A stretch of 64,000 bases of DNA, taken from positions 1 to 64,000 of the forward strand of contig CALWQT010000001.1 of assembly GCA_944383765.1 (NCBI GenBank). The letters run 5' to 3'. Positions 7,695 to 16,011 of this stretch are shown one piece after another (within the stretch, counting starts at the first letter, position 1; each line of letters begins with the position of its first letter). The position numbers and the translations under genes were made by a program. The notes under the pieces are model-generated. The model was not told where the DNA came from and did no database searches. It saw only the letters and a list, made by a program, of their open reading frames with translations. Source of the DNA: an uncultured Lachnospiraceae bacterium. Its GTDB lineage: Bacteria > Bacillota > Clostridia > Lachnospirales > Lachnospiraceae.

Positions 7695-8390
7695 ATGTGT
7701 ACAAGATTTGTTTGCAATGGAGAGGATACGATTACGGGATTCAATTTTGATATCGATCTCTCTGTCTGGACCCATCAGGTCGTAAAAGAGAAAGATAAGT
7801 TTTTTATTGGAATCCGGATGCCGGACCATCAATATCATTCCTTTCATGGGGTAAACAAAAATGGAAATGTGGGAACGCTGCTTTATGTGAACGGGAATGA
7901 AAGAGGGGCATATTGCCCGGATCAAAAGAGTTATACCATTTCCAGATTGACGGAAACATTTATTCAGGGTCATATTTCCCTGGATGATGCGATTCACATT
8001 GTAGAGACTGAGAAGATTGTTTATGCGCCTGACGCAACCATGCAGGCAATGCTTTCAGACAAAAATGGGCGTGTACTGATTATTGAGCCGGGAATCGGAT
8101 ACCGGATAGAAGAAAAAAAGTATTCCCTTACTACCAATTATTCCGTGATCAGTCCGGAAACAACCAGACCATATATCGTGCCCGGAGATGACCGATATGA
8201 AAGAGCAAAACAGTGGCTGGACCGACAACAGGGAGAAGTTACAGTAAAAAATGCGTTGGGCCTTTTGGAATCTATGAAGCAGGAAGGAATTTGGGCAACC
8301 AGAGTTTCCTTTGTCTATTCGGTAAAAGAAAATAAAGTCTATTACGTTTTGGGGTGCGATTTTGAGCGTGTGATGGAGTGTGGCTTTTAA
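7695..8390 (+). CDS. Small Ntn-hydrolase, choloylglycine hydrolase-like linear amide hydrolase
   Basis: A 231-residue protein that starts MCTRFV. The Cys directly after the initiator Met is the nucleophile position of choloylglycine hydrolases and penicillin V acylases. The next segments (TGFNFDIDL, GNVGTLLYVNGNERG, LTTNYSV near residue 150 with an Asn-Tyr typical of the family, and a closing ATRVSFVYSVKENKVYYVLG) follow the order of the family. It is ~100 residues shorter than bile-salt hydrolases, so I do not call it one. It starts three bases after the acetyltransferase remnant, with GGAGAGG as ribosome site. It probably cleaves an amide of a small or acylated substrate. Confidence 0.75.
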   Translation: MCTRFVCNGEDTITGFNFDIDLSVWTHQVVKEKDKFFIGIRMPDHQYHSFHGVNKNGNVGTLLYVNGNERGAYCPDQKSYTISRLTETFIQGHISLDDAIHIVETEKIVYAPDATMQAMLSDKNGRVLIIEPGIGYRIEEKKYSLTTNYSVISPETTRPYIVPGDDRYERAKQWLDRQQGEVTVKNALGLLESMKQEGIWATRVSFVYSVKENKVYYVLGCDFERVMECGF

Positions 8391-8404
8391 TGAGAATTTT
8401 ATAA

Positions 8405-8450
8405 GAGATATCCCCGGCATACCAGTTTGTCTGGTCTGCCGGGGATATTG
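8405..8450. terminator. Hairpin between convergent genes
   Basis: ATATCCCCGGCA pairs with TGCCGGGGATAT, with an inner CCAG/CTGG stem. The T run is poor, so termination is likely but not certain. Confidence 0.5.
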
Positions 8451-8489
8451 GTATCATCTTATGCGGGGAACCTATCATGGCCAATGGTT

Positions 8490-9568
8490 TCAGCGCTTGA
8501 ACATTTCCCTTGCTTTTTTCATATTTTCCCGAATGTTTACTCCAAAGGGACAATTTGGCTCGCAGCGGCCGCACATCAGACAGTCTTCCGCAGTGGCAGA
8601 CAGAGACCAGTAATGCTCCATGACCGTATCCGGTACGGTTTCCTGCTGGGCGGCAAGGTCCAGGAATTTGGTGATGGCTGCAATATCCAGATGGGCCGGG
8701 CAAGGCTGGCAGTGATTGCAATACATACATTTGCCTGTCATGGAAATAGCAGTGCCGGCTGCGAAAATATGGGCATAGCTTTTTTCTTTTTCATCAAGTT
8801 GCTGGTGTTTGACAGCCTCCAGGACTTCCTGAGGGGAGTGGCAGCCAACAATGACCACTTTCACACCATTGCGGTCCAGACAGTATTGGATACACTGGGG
8901 AACGGTCATGGCTACACCGAAGGGGGAAGTTTCTGCCTTCAGAAGGGTTCCGGCCCCCAGAGGTTTCATAACGGTGTTTCCATTCCTTTAAATTCCATCA
9001 GATCATAAATGTCTGTTTCAGCCCGTTCCATATCGTAAGCAGGGTTGATACTGAACATCAGTACGTCGATGACTCCACTTTCCACGGCTTTCAGAGCAAT
9101 TATGGGATTGTGGGAACTCATGCCGATATGCCGGATTATCCCTTTGGCTTTCAGTTCTTTTGCATAGTCCAGTATAGGGCCTTCAAATACCGTACGAAAA
9201 TCGTCTTCGCTGTCTACATAGTGGATCATGCCCACGTCAATATAATCCGTACCTAACCGGTCTAACAGGTCCTGAAAAGAGCGTTTCGTTTTTTCAATAT
9301 CACGGGTCCTGGTATATTGTCCGTCTTCGTAGACCGTACACAGATGTCCCTGGATTAAAAATTTGTCTCTGCGGCCTTTTAAGGCATCGCCGATGTGGTC
9401 ACGGGTAGGCGCCTGGGGCATAAAGATATCAATATAATTGATACCCGCTTCCATAGCCGTGTCTATGACCGCAGTAGTCTCAGCCTGGGATAATCCGTTC
9501 AGCCATTCGCCGCCCAGACCGATTTCACTGGCCTTCAGGCCAGTCCTTCCTAAAATCCGATAGTTCAT
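8490..9568 (-). pseudogene. Aldo/keto reductase with 4Fe-4S C-terminal domain, broken by an internal deletion
   Basis: Two adjacent frames give one protein family. The 5' frame (8966-9568, 200 aa) is the (beta/alpha)8 barrel start of an NADPH aldo/keto reductase (LGRTGLKASEIGLGGEWL, then GTDYIDVGMIHYVD). The 3' frame (8490-8969, 159 aa) continues MKPLGAGTLL and ends with two ferredoxin clusters, CMYCNHCQPCP and CLMCGRCEPNCP. Members normally have about 20 residues between DLMEFK and ITVMKP; here they are missing and the frame shifts. The 5' part ends in a TGA overlapping the ATG of the 3' part. Translational coupling could make two halves, but the missing barrel strand argues for decay. It is paired with a damaged HxlR regulator. 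Confidence 0.75.
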
Positions 9569-9692
9569 GCCAAACCTCCTGTAAGATGCAGATTTCTGTT
9601 TTCTGCCGTATTTACAAACATATAAGGATTCGTTATAGTCTTATTATAGGTGTGAGGTACACAGGCATCAAGTACGCACAATTTTTTTATTA

Positions 9693-9710
9693 AGTGAAAT
9701 AAAGTTCACT
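9693..9710. promoter_or_regulatory. Palindrome, possible HxlR operator
   Basis: AGTGAA-6 nt-TTCACT is a perfect inverted repeat directly in front of the HxlR coding region and within the divergent intergenic region shared with the aldo/keto reductase. HxlR proteins bind short palindromes near their own genes; assignment here is inferred. Confidence 0.45.
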
Positions 9711-9722
9711 ATGGAGGAGATT

Positions 9723-9971
9723 TTGGAAAAGATACAAGTAACCTGTGAGATGGAAGTGACATTAAAAATGATCGGTGGAAAATGCAAACCTTTGATTCTG
9801 GACGGGCTGATCCGGAGAATGGTTTATGCGGAGGTTCCTCCCCGGGTAGAGTACAGCATCACGGAAAAGGGGCAGTCGTTGGAGCAGATTCTTTATCTGA
9901 TGTGCGAATGGGGAGAAACACATATGGATGAGAGGTTTGAACTGACCAATCCCCAGTGCACGGAGGAGTGA
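9723..9971 (+). pseudogene. HxlR-family regulator with in-frame internal deletion
   Basis: About 82 residues, compared with ~110 in the family. It opens with the HxlR signature VTCEMEVTLKMIGGKCKPLI (normally GGKWKPLIL). It then jumps straight to DGLIRRMVYAEVPPRVEYS, the wing of the winged helix, and ends ILYLMCEWGETH. The helix-turn-helix segment of ~35 residues that should lie between (the part with the KRFGEL and TQKMLT-type motifs) is absent at PLIL/DGLI. The reading frame is kept, but DNA binding should be lost. A TTG at 9723 after GGAGGAG is the best start; an ATG at 9711 lacks a ribosome site. The stop overlaps the next gene. Confidence 0.7.
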
Positions 9972-10348
9972 TGGGCTTTATGGATGAAAAATTATATCAG
10001 ATGAAAGTTTCAAAGATTTATCCCCTTTTGGTGGCAAAAGCGGAAAGAAAAGGAAGGACCCGGGAAGAGGTAGATGAAATCATCAGCTGGATGACCGGTT
10101 ACAGCTGCCAGCAGTTGGAATCTGATGAGGTTCAGAATATGGCCTACGGTGATTTTTTTCGGTATGCACCCTGTCCGAATCCCGGCCGGTATCAGATTAC
10201 AGGGACCGTATGCGGTGTTCGGGTGGAACAGATCGAAGACCCGATTCTGCGGGAAATCCGGTATCTGGATAAGTTGGTAGACGAACTGGCGAAAGGAAAA
10301 GCAATGGAGAAAATTCTGCCGGACAGGAAAAATTCCAGAGATATGTGA
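9971..10348 (+). CDS. DUF2200 family protein
   Basis: A 125-residue soluble protein matching DUF2200. It shows [31 protein letters not shown], the [19 protein letters not shown] core and the closing [20 protein letters not shown]. Family members are small, widespread proteins of unknown function. The start is uncertain: ATG 9971 is four bases from GGAGG and overlaps the HxlR stop; ATG 9980 is 13 bases away. Function cannot be read from the sequence. Confidence 0.8.
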   Translation: MGFMDEKLYQMKVSKIYPLLVAKAERKGRTREEVDEIISWMTGYSCQQLESDEVQNMAYGDFFRYAPCPNPGRYQITGTVCGVRVEQIEDPILREIRYLDKLVDELAKGKAMEKILPDRKNSRDM

Positions 10349-10358
10349 CAACGTCACA
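10344..10358. promoter_or_regulatory. CRP/FNR-like palindrome upstream of the CoA-disulfide reductase gene
   Basis: TGTGAC-AAC-GTCACA is a 6-3-6 inverted repeat 75 bases before the reductase start. It resembles Crp/Fnr or Rex sites, but the spacing is unusual and no clear promoter accompanies it. Confidence 0.3.
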
Positions 10359-10432
10359 GAGAAAAAGAAAGAAATCTGCTAGTATGGTCTCAGAATTTGT
10401 TAATTCCATATCAATTTGAGGAGGCCATATAC

Positions 10433-12115
10433 ATGGGCAGGAAAACATTGATTATCGGCGGAGTGGCAGGAGGAGCTACCACTGCAGCAAGACTGAGAAG
10501 AAGAGATGAACACAGGCAGATCATTATGTTTGAGAGAGGCAGTTATATTTCCTATGCGAACTGCGGACTGCCATATTATATCGGTGGTGAGATCCGTGAC
10601 CGGAATGCGTTGCTGCTGCAGACACCCCAGGCGATGAAACAGAAATTTAATATTGACGTCAGGGTATGCAGCGAAGTGACATCCATAGACCCGGAAAAGA
10701 AAAAAGTAACTGTAAGAAATCTGAATACCGATGAGATTTATGAGGAAAGTTATGATGACCTGGTAATTGCGACCGGATCATCACCGGTAAAGCCACCGGT
10801 TCCGGGAATTGACGGGAGAAATATTTTTACCTTGTGGACAGTTCCGGATACAGATGCCATGAAACAATATCTGGAAATTCACAGACCAAAGACGGCAGCT
10901 GTGATCGGAGGCGGGTTTATCGGCCTGGAAATGGCAGAAAACCTTCACCGGGCGGGACTGAAAGTAAGCCTGATCGAGATGCAGAATCAGGTCATGCCGC
11001 CTTTCGACCCGGATATGGCAAACCTGATCCATGAAACTCTGCGTGGGAATCAGGTAGACCTGATACTGGGAGATGGGGTGAAAGAATTCTGCCAGGAAAA
11101 GGATTCTGTCATCATCAGGCTGAACAGCGGAACCCAAGTGGAAGCAGATATGGTGGTACTGTCCATTGGGGTGCGTCCCAATAGTGAATTGGCAGAAAAA
11201 GCAGGGATCCGACTGAATGAAAGGAGAGGAATTGCGGTCAATGACTATCTGGAAACTTCTGTTCCGGATATTTATGCGGTAGGAGATGTGATTGGCGTAG
11301 ATCATTATGTGACAGGGGAAAAAACCATGATCCCTCTGGCAGGTCCGGCCAATAAACAGGCCAGGATACTGGCAGATAACCTTTGTGGAGACAGGAAGAA
11401 ATATAAAGGCTCTATGGGAACATCAGTGGTGAAAATCTTTGACCTCCATGCGGCAGGTGTAGGGTTAAATGAGAAGCAGCTGAAAGCTATGGGGAAGAGA
11501 AAAGGCAAGGAGTATTTCACGGCTCTGATCGACCAGAAATCCCACGCCGGTTATTATCCCGGAGCCACTCCTCTTACTTTGAAAATGATGTTTGAGCCGG
11601 ATGGCACGATTCTGGGCGGACAGATCGTTGGAAAAGATGGAGTAGATAAAAGAATTGATACACTGGCGACGGCCATGCGGTTGGGCGGCACCATTTATGA
11701 CCTGGAAGAACTGGAACTGGCGTATGCGCCTCCGTTTTCATCAGCAAAAGACCCGGTCAATATGCTGGGCTTTGTGGCAGAAAATATTCTCAGAGGAATG
11801 GCAACGTTTATCGAATGGGATGAAATGGATGCCTTAATGGCTGATCATACCAGAAAAGATGACGTGGTCGTATTGGACGTGACGGAAGAAGTAGAAAGGA
11901 AGGCATATGCGATTCCAGGTTCGTATCATATCCCATTAGGCCAGCTGCGGGAACGTATGGATGAGCTGGACAAAAATAAGCTGATCATACCGTATTGCGC
12001 CATTGGGGTACGTTCCTACAATGCAGCCAGGATCCTGATGCAGAATGGTTTCCAGCGGGTCAGGACTTTGTCAGGAGGAACTGCATTCTATCGATCCATG
12101 CATGATGGGGAATAG
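10433..12115 (+). CDS. CoA-disulfide reductase/NADH oxidase-like flavoprotein fused to rhodanese domain
   Basis: A 560-residue cytoplasmic flavoprotein. The FAD motif TLIIGGVAGGATTAARLRRR is at the N terminus. The active-site Cys lies in SYANCGLPYYIGG near residue 44, as in single-cysteine CoA-disulfide and polysulfide reductases. The NAD motif AAVIGGGFIGLEMAENL is near 155-170. The ATG motif GVRPNSELAEKAGI and the FAD-closing IYAVGDVIGVDH follow. The last ~95 residues are a rhodanese with active-site CAIGVRSY. Such fusions reduce CoA disulfides, CoA persulfides or polysulfide. GAGGAGG nine bases upstream fixes the start. It precedes two permeases and lies beside the desulfidase locus, which supports sulfur handling. 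Confidence 0.85.
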   Translation: MGRKTLIIGGVAGGATTAARLRRRDEHRQIIMFERGSYISYANCGLPYYIGGEIRDRNALLLQTPQAMKQKFNIDVRVCSEVTSIDPEKKKVTVRNLNTDEIYEESYDDLVIATGSSPVKPPVPGIDGRNIFTLWTVPDTDAMKQYLEIHRPKTAAVIGGGFIGLEMAENLHRAGLKVSLIEMQNQVMPPFDPDMANLIHETLRGNQVDLILGDGVKEFCQEKDSVIIRLNSGTQVEADMVVLSIGVRPNSELAEKAGIRLNERRGIAVNDYLETSVPDIYAVGDVIGVDHYVTGEKTMIPLAGPANKQARILADNLCGDRKKYKGSMGTSVVKIFDLHAAGVGLNEKQLKAMGKRKGKEYFTALIDQKSHAGYYPGATPLTLKMMFEPDGTILGGQIVGKDGVDKRIDTLATAMRLGGTIYDLEELELAYAPPFSSAKDPVNMLGFVAENILRGMATFIEWDEMDALMADHTRKDDVVVLDVTEEVERKAYAIPGSYHIPLGQLRERMDELDKNKLIIPYCAIGVRSYNAARILMQNGFQRVRTLSGGTAFYRSMHDGE

Positions 12116-12149
12116 GCAATCTCAGAGCGGATAGGCAGGGGGAAAGAGT

Positions 12150-12626
12150 ATGTTTACTTATATTTTATATGGCTGTGCGGCAGCAGGCCTGGCTGTGTCT
12201 TTTTCAAAAGACCGGGGAAAAACAGTTAAGGCCCTGAAGAAAGCCTGGAAATCTTTTGAAAATATTCTGCCTCAGTTTCTGACGGTGCTGGTGCTCATTG
12301 GCCTGATACTTTCCATATTGGATTCGGAGACGATTTCTCTGTTGCTGGGAACAAAGTCAGGGATATGGGGGCTTTTGGGGGCGGCTCTCTTAGGTTCCAT
12401 TACCCTGATTCCAGGATTTGTAGCATTTCCTCTGGCGGCGGCCCTTTTGAAAAATGGAGCCGGATATATGCAGATTGCAGCTTTTATCTCAACTTTGATG
12501 ATGGTAGGGATTGTGACGATCCCTATGGAGATAGAGACATTTGGGAAAAGAATGACTCTGTTCCGCAATGGGGCTGCATTTCTGTTTTCCATTGTTGTAG
12601 CACTGGTGATGGGGGTGATTTTATGA
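12150..12626 (+). CDS. Half-size permease, PF03773 (DUF318/ArsP-like) family, first half
   Basis: A 158-residue membrane protein with four to five transmembrane segments. The segment GSITLIPGFVAFPLAAALLK and the later IPMEIETFGKRMTLFRNG match the repeated half of PF03773 permeases. Full-length members have two such halves in one chain; here they are separate genes joined by an ATGA overlap, so they probably form a heterodimer. Known members move organoarsenicals or are uncharacterised. Next to the rhodanese-fused reductase, transport of a sulfur or redox compound is possible, but this is inference. Confidence 0.7.
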   Translation: MFTYILYGCAAAGLAVSFSKDRGKTVKALKKAWKSFENILPQFLTVLVLIGLILSILDSETISLLLGTKSGIWGLLGAALLGSITLIPGFVAFPLAAALLKNGAGYMQIAAFISTLMMVGIVTIPMEIETFGKRMTLFRNGAAFLFSIVVALVMGVIL

Positions 12627-13141
12627 TGAAGGGAAGAGAGTGGCTGAAAAGATACTGGGTTTTTCTGAGTTTACTGGCTATCAATGTATTGATCGGTATC
12701 CTATGGCCTCAGATAGGAAGGCAGTCATGGACACTGACGAAAAGTAATCTGGTGGAGATGATTTCTGTTATTCCCCCGATTTTCATTTTGCTGGGTCTGC
12801 TGGATATCTGGGTAGACCGGGCAACCATGGTCAAATATACGGGAAAAGATTCGGGAGTGAAAGGAATGCTGATTTCTTTTCTGCTTGGTTCAGCAGCGGC
12901 AGGACCGTTGTATGCGGCATTCCCGGTAGCTGCAGTTATGCTGGGGAAGGGAAGCAGCGTTTTTAATGTATTGCTGTTTATCGGAGCATGGTCTACCACC
13001 AAGATCCCCCTTTTGACTTTTGAGGCAACCAGTATGGGAATCCGCTTTATGATCACAAGGCTGGTACTCAGTGTCATTGGAATCACGGTGATTGCTTTTG
13101 CAGCAGAAAAGGCAGTACCTGTTGAAGAGAAAATTTCATAG
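12623..13141 (+). CDS. Half-size permease, PF03773 (DUF318/ArsP-like) family, second half
   Basis: A 172-residue membrane protein with about four transmembrane segments after a short basic start (MMKGREWLKRYW). The signature GSAAAGPLYAAFPVAAVML followed by WSTTKIPLLTFEATSMGIRF is the second PF03773 half, the counterpart of the preceding gene. Its ATG overlaps the previous stop (ATGA), indicating coupled translation in equal amounts. A strong terminator follows, closing an operon that begins with the CoA-disulfide reductase. Confidence 0.72.
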   Translation: MMKGREWLKRYWVFLSLLAINVLIGILWPQIGRQSWTLTKSNLVEMISVIPPIFILLGLLDIWVDRATMVKYTGKDSGVKGMLISFLLGSAAAGPLYAAFPVAAVMLGKGSSVFNVLLFIGAWSTTKIPLLTFEATSMGIRFMITRLVLSVIGITVIAFAAEKAVPVEEKIS

Positions 13142-13162
13142 TTTGCTGGCAGAATGATAATA

Positions 13163-13216
13163 GACAGCCATTGCTGTCCGGACCGTTGCAGGTTTGGACA
13201 GCAATGGCTGTTTTTG
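13163..13216. terminator. Bidirectional intrinsic terminator
   Basis: ACAGCCATTGCTGTCC pairs with GGACAGCAATGGCTGT around a 16-base loop, followed by TTTTT. It separates the permease operon from the convergent GntR gene. Confidence 0.8.
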
Positions 13217-13221
13217 ATTGT

Positions 13222-13866
13222 TTATACGGCGATGATATCTTCAATGTCGGCTTTTAAGATATTGACTGCCATTTTGATATTTCCCTGTTTCAAATAGTCC
13301 AGAACCGCAAAATGGAGGCTGGAAGGGTCAATGAATACGGAAGAAGACCATCGGGACACCCGGTCCTGGGCATAAAATCTGGTCTGACCAATCAGGGCTT
13401 CCTGAAGTTTGGCATAGGCAAACGGACTGTTGTAATTGGAAAACAAGATCAGGTGGAATGTGGAATTCAGCTTCCAATGCTCCAGGGCAGTCTTTTCCTG
13501 GTGGGAGAGGTCCAGAGACTTTAAATGCTGTTCCAGTTTCTGTATGGCTTCTTCTGTGATGGAGGAAGAAAACCATTGGAGATAGGTACATTCCAGGGCC
13601 TGGCGGAAGGCGATCAGATGTTTCATGTCTTCCATGCTCATGGTTGTGACCATGTAGCCTTTTTTGGGAATGTTCATCAGCATTCCTTCGCTGCATAGCT
13701 GAATCAGGGCTTCCCGGATGGGGGAGCGGCTGACATTGAATTTATCCATGAGCTTTTTTTCATGGAGTATGGTCTCTGGTTGGCAGGTGCCGTCCAGAAT
13801 ATCATTGAAGAGAGAGTCGTGGATCTTCTCTTTGAGACTTAAATCGGAGTTGATGATATCAATCAT
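13222..13866 (-). CDS. GntR-family regulator, FCD (FadR) type, copy 1
   Basis: A 214-residue protein. Residues ~10-75 are the GntR winged helix (LHEKKLMDKFNVSRSPIREAL, then EGMLMNIPKKGYMV). Residues ~85-210 form an FCD ligand-binding domain, with the metal/ligand His residues in the helices around AFRQALECTYLQ and NSTFHLILF. It is divergent from the ATC-hydrolase/ABC/desulfidase operon with ~300 bases between start codons. A paralogue at 23281-23925 shares most residues by eye (including the identical YLKQGNIKMAVNILKADIED end). Each sits beside a desulfidase-linked promoter of the same design. It likely represses that operon until the imported substrate or a product binds. Confidence 0.88.
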   Translation of the reverse strand: MIDIINSDLSLKEKIHDSLFNDILDGTCQPETILHEKKLMDKFNVSRSPIREALIQLCSEGMLMNIPKKGYMVTTMSMEDMKHLIAFRQALECTYLQWFSSSITEEAIQKLEQHLKSLDLSHQEKTALEHWKLNSTFHLILFSNYNSPFAYAKLQEALIGQTRFYAQDRVSRWSSSVFIDPSSLHFAVLDYLKQGNIKMAVNILKADIEDIIAV

Positions 13867-13973
13867 ATGAATAAAACCTTTCTGTGGACTACTATAATAT
13901 GGTATCCCAGGTAGTTCTGAAAAAATGAGATATCAGCTGGTTGGGATAGGGATAGCAGATCCTTACAAAAGTA

Positions 13974-14002
13974 ATCATATCACATGACGCAAGTAAAATC
14001 AA
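13974..14002 (-). promoter_or_regulatory. Promoter of GntR copy 1
   Basis: On the minus strand, TTGATT-17 nt-TATGAT. The -10 region sits in TGATATGATTAC, a string also present in the promoter of GntR copy 2 and, as TGATATGATTA, in both divergent operon promoters. Confidence 0.7.
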
Positions 14003-14082
14003 ACAAAATCAAAAAATATTGTGCAATATAGATAAAATAATGGAAATAAATTCTGTAATAGTGATGAAAATATATAATGACA

Positions 14083-14111
14083 TTGACTTTGAATAGGCAA
14101 ACTGATATGAT
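14083..14111 (+). promoter_or_regulatory. Promoter of the ATC-hydrolase/ABC/desulfidase operon
   Basis: TTGACT-17 nt-TATGAT, 56 bases before the first gene. It begins TTGACTTTGAA and ends TGATATGATTAG, matching the promoter of the second desulfidase copy at 24058. The shared TGATATGATTA string is a candidate GntR operator element. Confidence 0.75.
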
Positions 14112-14166
14112 TAGTTTATCAAAAACAGGAGCACACCTGATGTGCACAAGAAAGGGGTTTAGAATT

Positions 14167-14658
14167 ATGAAAGAATTAAACACACCAACCATCAACGACG
14201 AGAAGGCAAATATCAACAGGGCAGCGATTGAGCATCGTGCAACCTGGATGGGTCTGATTTATGACGAATTGAAAAAAGATGGCATTGATCCGGAGCCTGC
14301 ATTCCGCAGAGCCATTAAACGCTGCGGACTGATTCATGGAGCAAATTTTAAAGCAGCTTGTGAGAATCCGGATGACTGCCGTGATTTTGCAAAGGTGTTC
14401 TTTGGAGATCTGGGAAGAAAGACTTTTGAGCAGGACGTACATGAAACAACAGAAACAGAGACTTCCGTAGATTTCCATTACTGCGCTCTTTTAGCTGCAT
14501 GGAAGAAGTTAGGATTTGATGATGAAACCTGCGCAAAACTGTGTGACATCGCTATGGATGGAGACAGAGGCATTGCTGAAGCCATGGGCCTGACCTTGGA
14601 TCTGACAGATACCATTGCTAAAGGCTGCCCGACCTGTAAACTTTGTTTCCATAAATAA
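14167..14658 (+). CDS. L-2-amino-thiazoline-4-carboxylate (ATC) hydrolase-like protein
   Basis: A 163-residue soluble protein that I place in the ATC hydrolase family (PF14196). It has RAAIEHRATWMGLIYDELKK near the N terminus, FHYCALLAAWKKLG in the middle, CDIAMDGDRGIAEAMGLTLD, and a Cys-rich end GCPTCKLCFHK. ATC hydrolase opens the thiazoline ring on the way to L-cysteine in pseudomonads; most members of the family have unproven substrates. The start at 14167 follows AAAGGGG and an upstream promoter. As first gene before an amino-acid ABC importer and a cysteine desulfidase, conversion of an imported thiazoline-like or cysteine-derived compound is a reasonable inference. Confidence 0.68.
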   Translation: MKELNTPTINDEKANINRAAIEHRATWMGLIYDELKKDGIDPEPAFRRAIKRCGLIHGANFKAACENPDDCRDFAKVFFGDLGRKTFEQDVHETTETETSVDFHYCALLAAWKKLGFDDETCAKLCDIAMDGDRGIAEAMGLTLDLTDTIAKGCPTCKLCFHK

Positions 14659-14725
14659 ATAGAGTTACATATTGGAATGGTTAGCTGTACCGTGAACATC
14701 ACGGGCAGAAGAGGGGAGGATTTCA

Positions 14726-15898
14726 ATGAAGAAAAAAAGAATGCTGGCGGTTGCGGCACTTAGTATGACGGCAGTACTGATGACTGCATGTTCCGGGGGG
14801 AGCGGCAGTTCTACAGGCGGTGGCTCTGGGGAAGCATCTACCATTAAACTGGGAGGACTGGCACCGCTGACAGGAAACTATGCGGAATACGGAAAAGGAT
14901 TCCAGATAGGCTGGCAGATGGCGATTGATGAGATCAATGCAGCCGGAGGAGTAAACGGTCACAAGCTGGAGATCGAAGTGAAAGATACCCAGGGTGATGC
15001 AGTGGTGTCCTCCAATATGGCGACCAACTTTGCAGAAGATGAAAGCGTTATGGCGATTCTTGGTGATTTTACTTCAGGAGCCTGCAAAGCAAATGCAGAG
15101 ATCGTAGACCGTTATGGAATCGTACAGCTGAGTCCCACAGCATCTGCCCCTGATTATGCCAATATGAGCAAGTATTGCTTCAGTATTATGGGACGTCAGG
15201 ACGGAGAGGCTCCGTATCTGGCAAGATATATCCTGGATAAATATCTGGGAGCCAAGAAAATTGCCGTTATCCGTGTAGACAGTGACTGGGGTCTTTCCTG
15301 CTACGAGAATTTCCTGCCAACAGCAGAAGAGCTGGGCATGGAAGTGACTGTAGAAAAATATGCTTCCGGTGAAAAAGATTTCAGCTCCCTGATTACCAAG
15401 ATGAGATCAGTAAATCCGGACGTATTGGTAGTGATGGACCAGGGCGATTCCGTAGCTGCTATCTTTAATCAGGCTGATGCAGCCGGCTGGGATATCCAGC
15501 ACGTTGCACTGGGACCGGGAACTTCTGAACAGCTGATCGGCCAGCTGACCACACCGGACAATCTGATTGTTACCTCTCCGTTCTTCTTTGATGAAAATGA
15601 TGAGACGCTTACAAAATGGTCCAGCACATTCCAGGAGCAGTCTGGATTTGCACCCACCATTCATCCGGCTTGTGCTTATGATACGGTGTATCTGATCAAA
15701 AACGCTATTGAGCGTATCGGAGATGGAGAAATTACCAGAGATGCGATTCAGCAGGCCCTTGACCAGAGCGAAAATACAGGTATAACAGGAGCCTTGAACT
15801 TCACAGAAGATGGAGACATTGTAAGAAATTATATGATCTGTGGTGTGGAGAACGGAAAATGGGTTGTTCTGGAAGGCTTTGACTACGCAAACGAATAA
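14726..15898 (+). CDS. LivJ-type ABC importer substrate-binding lipoprotein
   Basis: A 390-residue lipoprotein. The signal peptide MKKKRMLAVAALSMTAVLMT is followed by the lipobox TAC-S with lipid-carrying Cys at residue 22. The mature part begins with a Gly/Ser linker and continues as a periplasmic-binding type 1 fold (TIKLGGLAPLTGNYAEYGKG, then LSPTASAPDYANMSKYCF, IAVIRVDSDWG and the closing HPACAYDTVYLIKNAI). Family members bind branched-chain amino acids, amides, urea or other polar compounds. GAGGGGAGG precedes the start. It is followed by the two permeases and two ATPases of the same importer. The position between an ATC-hydrolase-like gene and a cysteine desulfidase hints at a sulfur amino acid derivative. 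Confidence 0.9.
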   Translation: MKKKRMLAVAALSMTAVLMTACSGGSGSSTGGGSGEASTIKLGGLAPLTGNYAEYGKGFQIGWQMAIDEINAAGGVNGHKLEIEVKDTQGDAVVSSNMATNFAEDESVMAILGDFTSGACKANAEIVDRYGIVQLSPTASAPDYANMSKYCFSIMGRQDGEAPYLARYILDKYLGAKKIAVIRVDSDWGLSCYENFLPTAEELGMEVTVEKYASGEKDFSSLITKMRSVNPDVLVVMDQGDSVAAIFNQADAAGWDIQHVALGPGTSEQLIGQLTTPDNLIVTSPFFFDENDETLTKWSSTFQEQSGFAPTIHPACAYDTVYLIKNAIERIGDGEITRDAIQQALDQSENTGITGALNFTEDGDIVRNYMICGVENGKWVVLEGFDYANE

Positions 15899-16011
15899 TG
15901 AAATGTAAGAGAAAAGGGGGCGGCGGGAATCACTGCTCCCTTTTGCTGTCTGAAAACTGTGTAGCCCCAGGGGGAGGGGACAGCAGCTATGATTTGAGGA
16001 GGTAACAGGAT

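Noticed and set aside
7695-8390. Bile salt hydrolase
   Set aside because: The Cys2 nucleophile fits the superfamily, but the protein is about 100 residues too short and lacks a typical bile-salt hydrolase opening, so only a general Ntn-hydrolase call is made.
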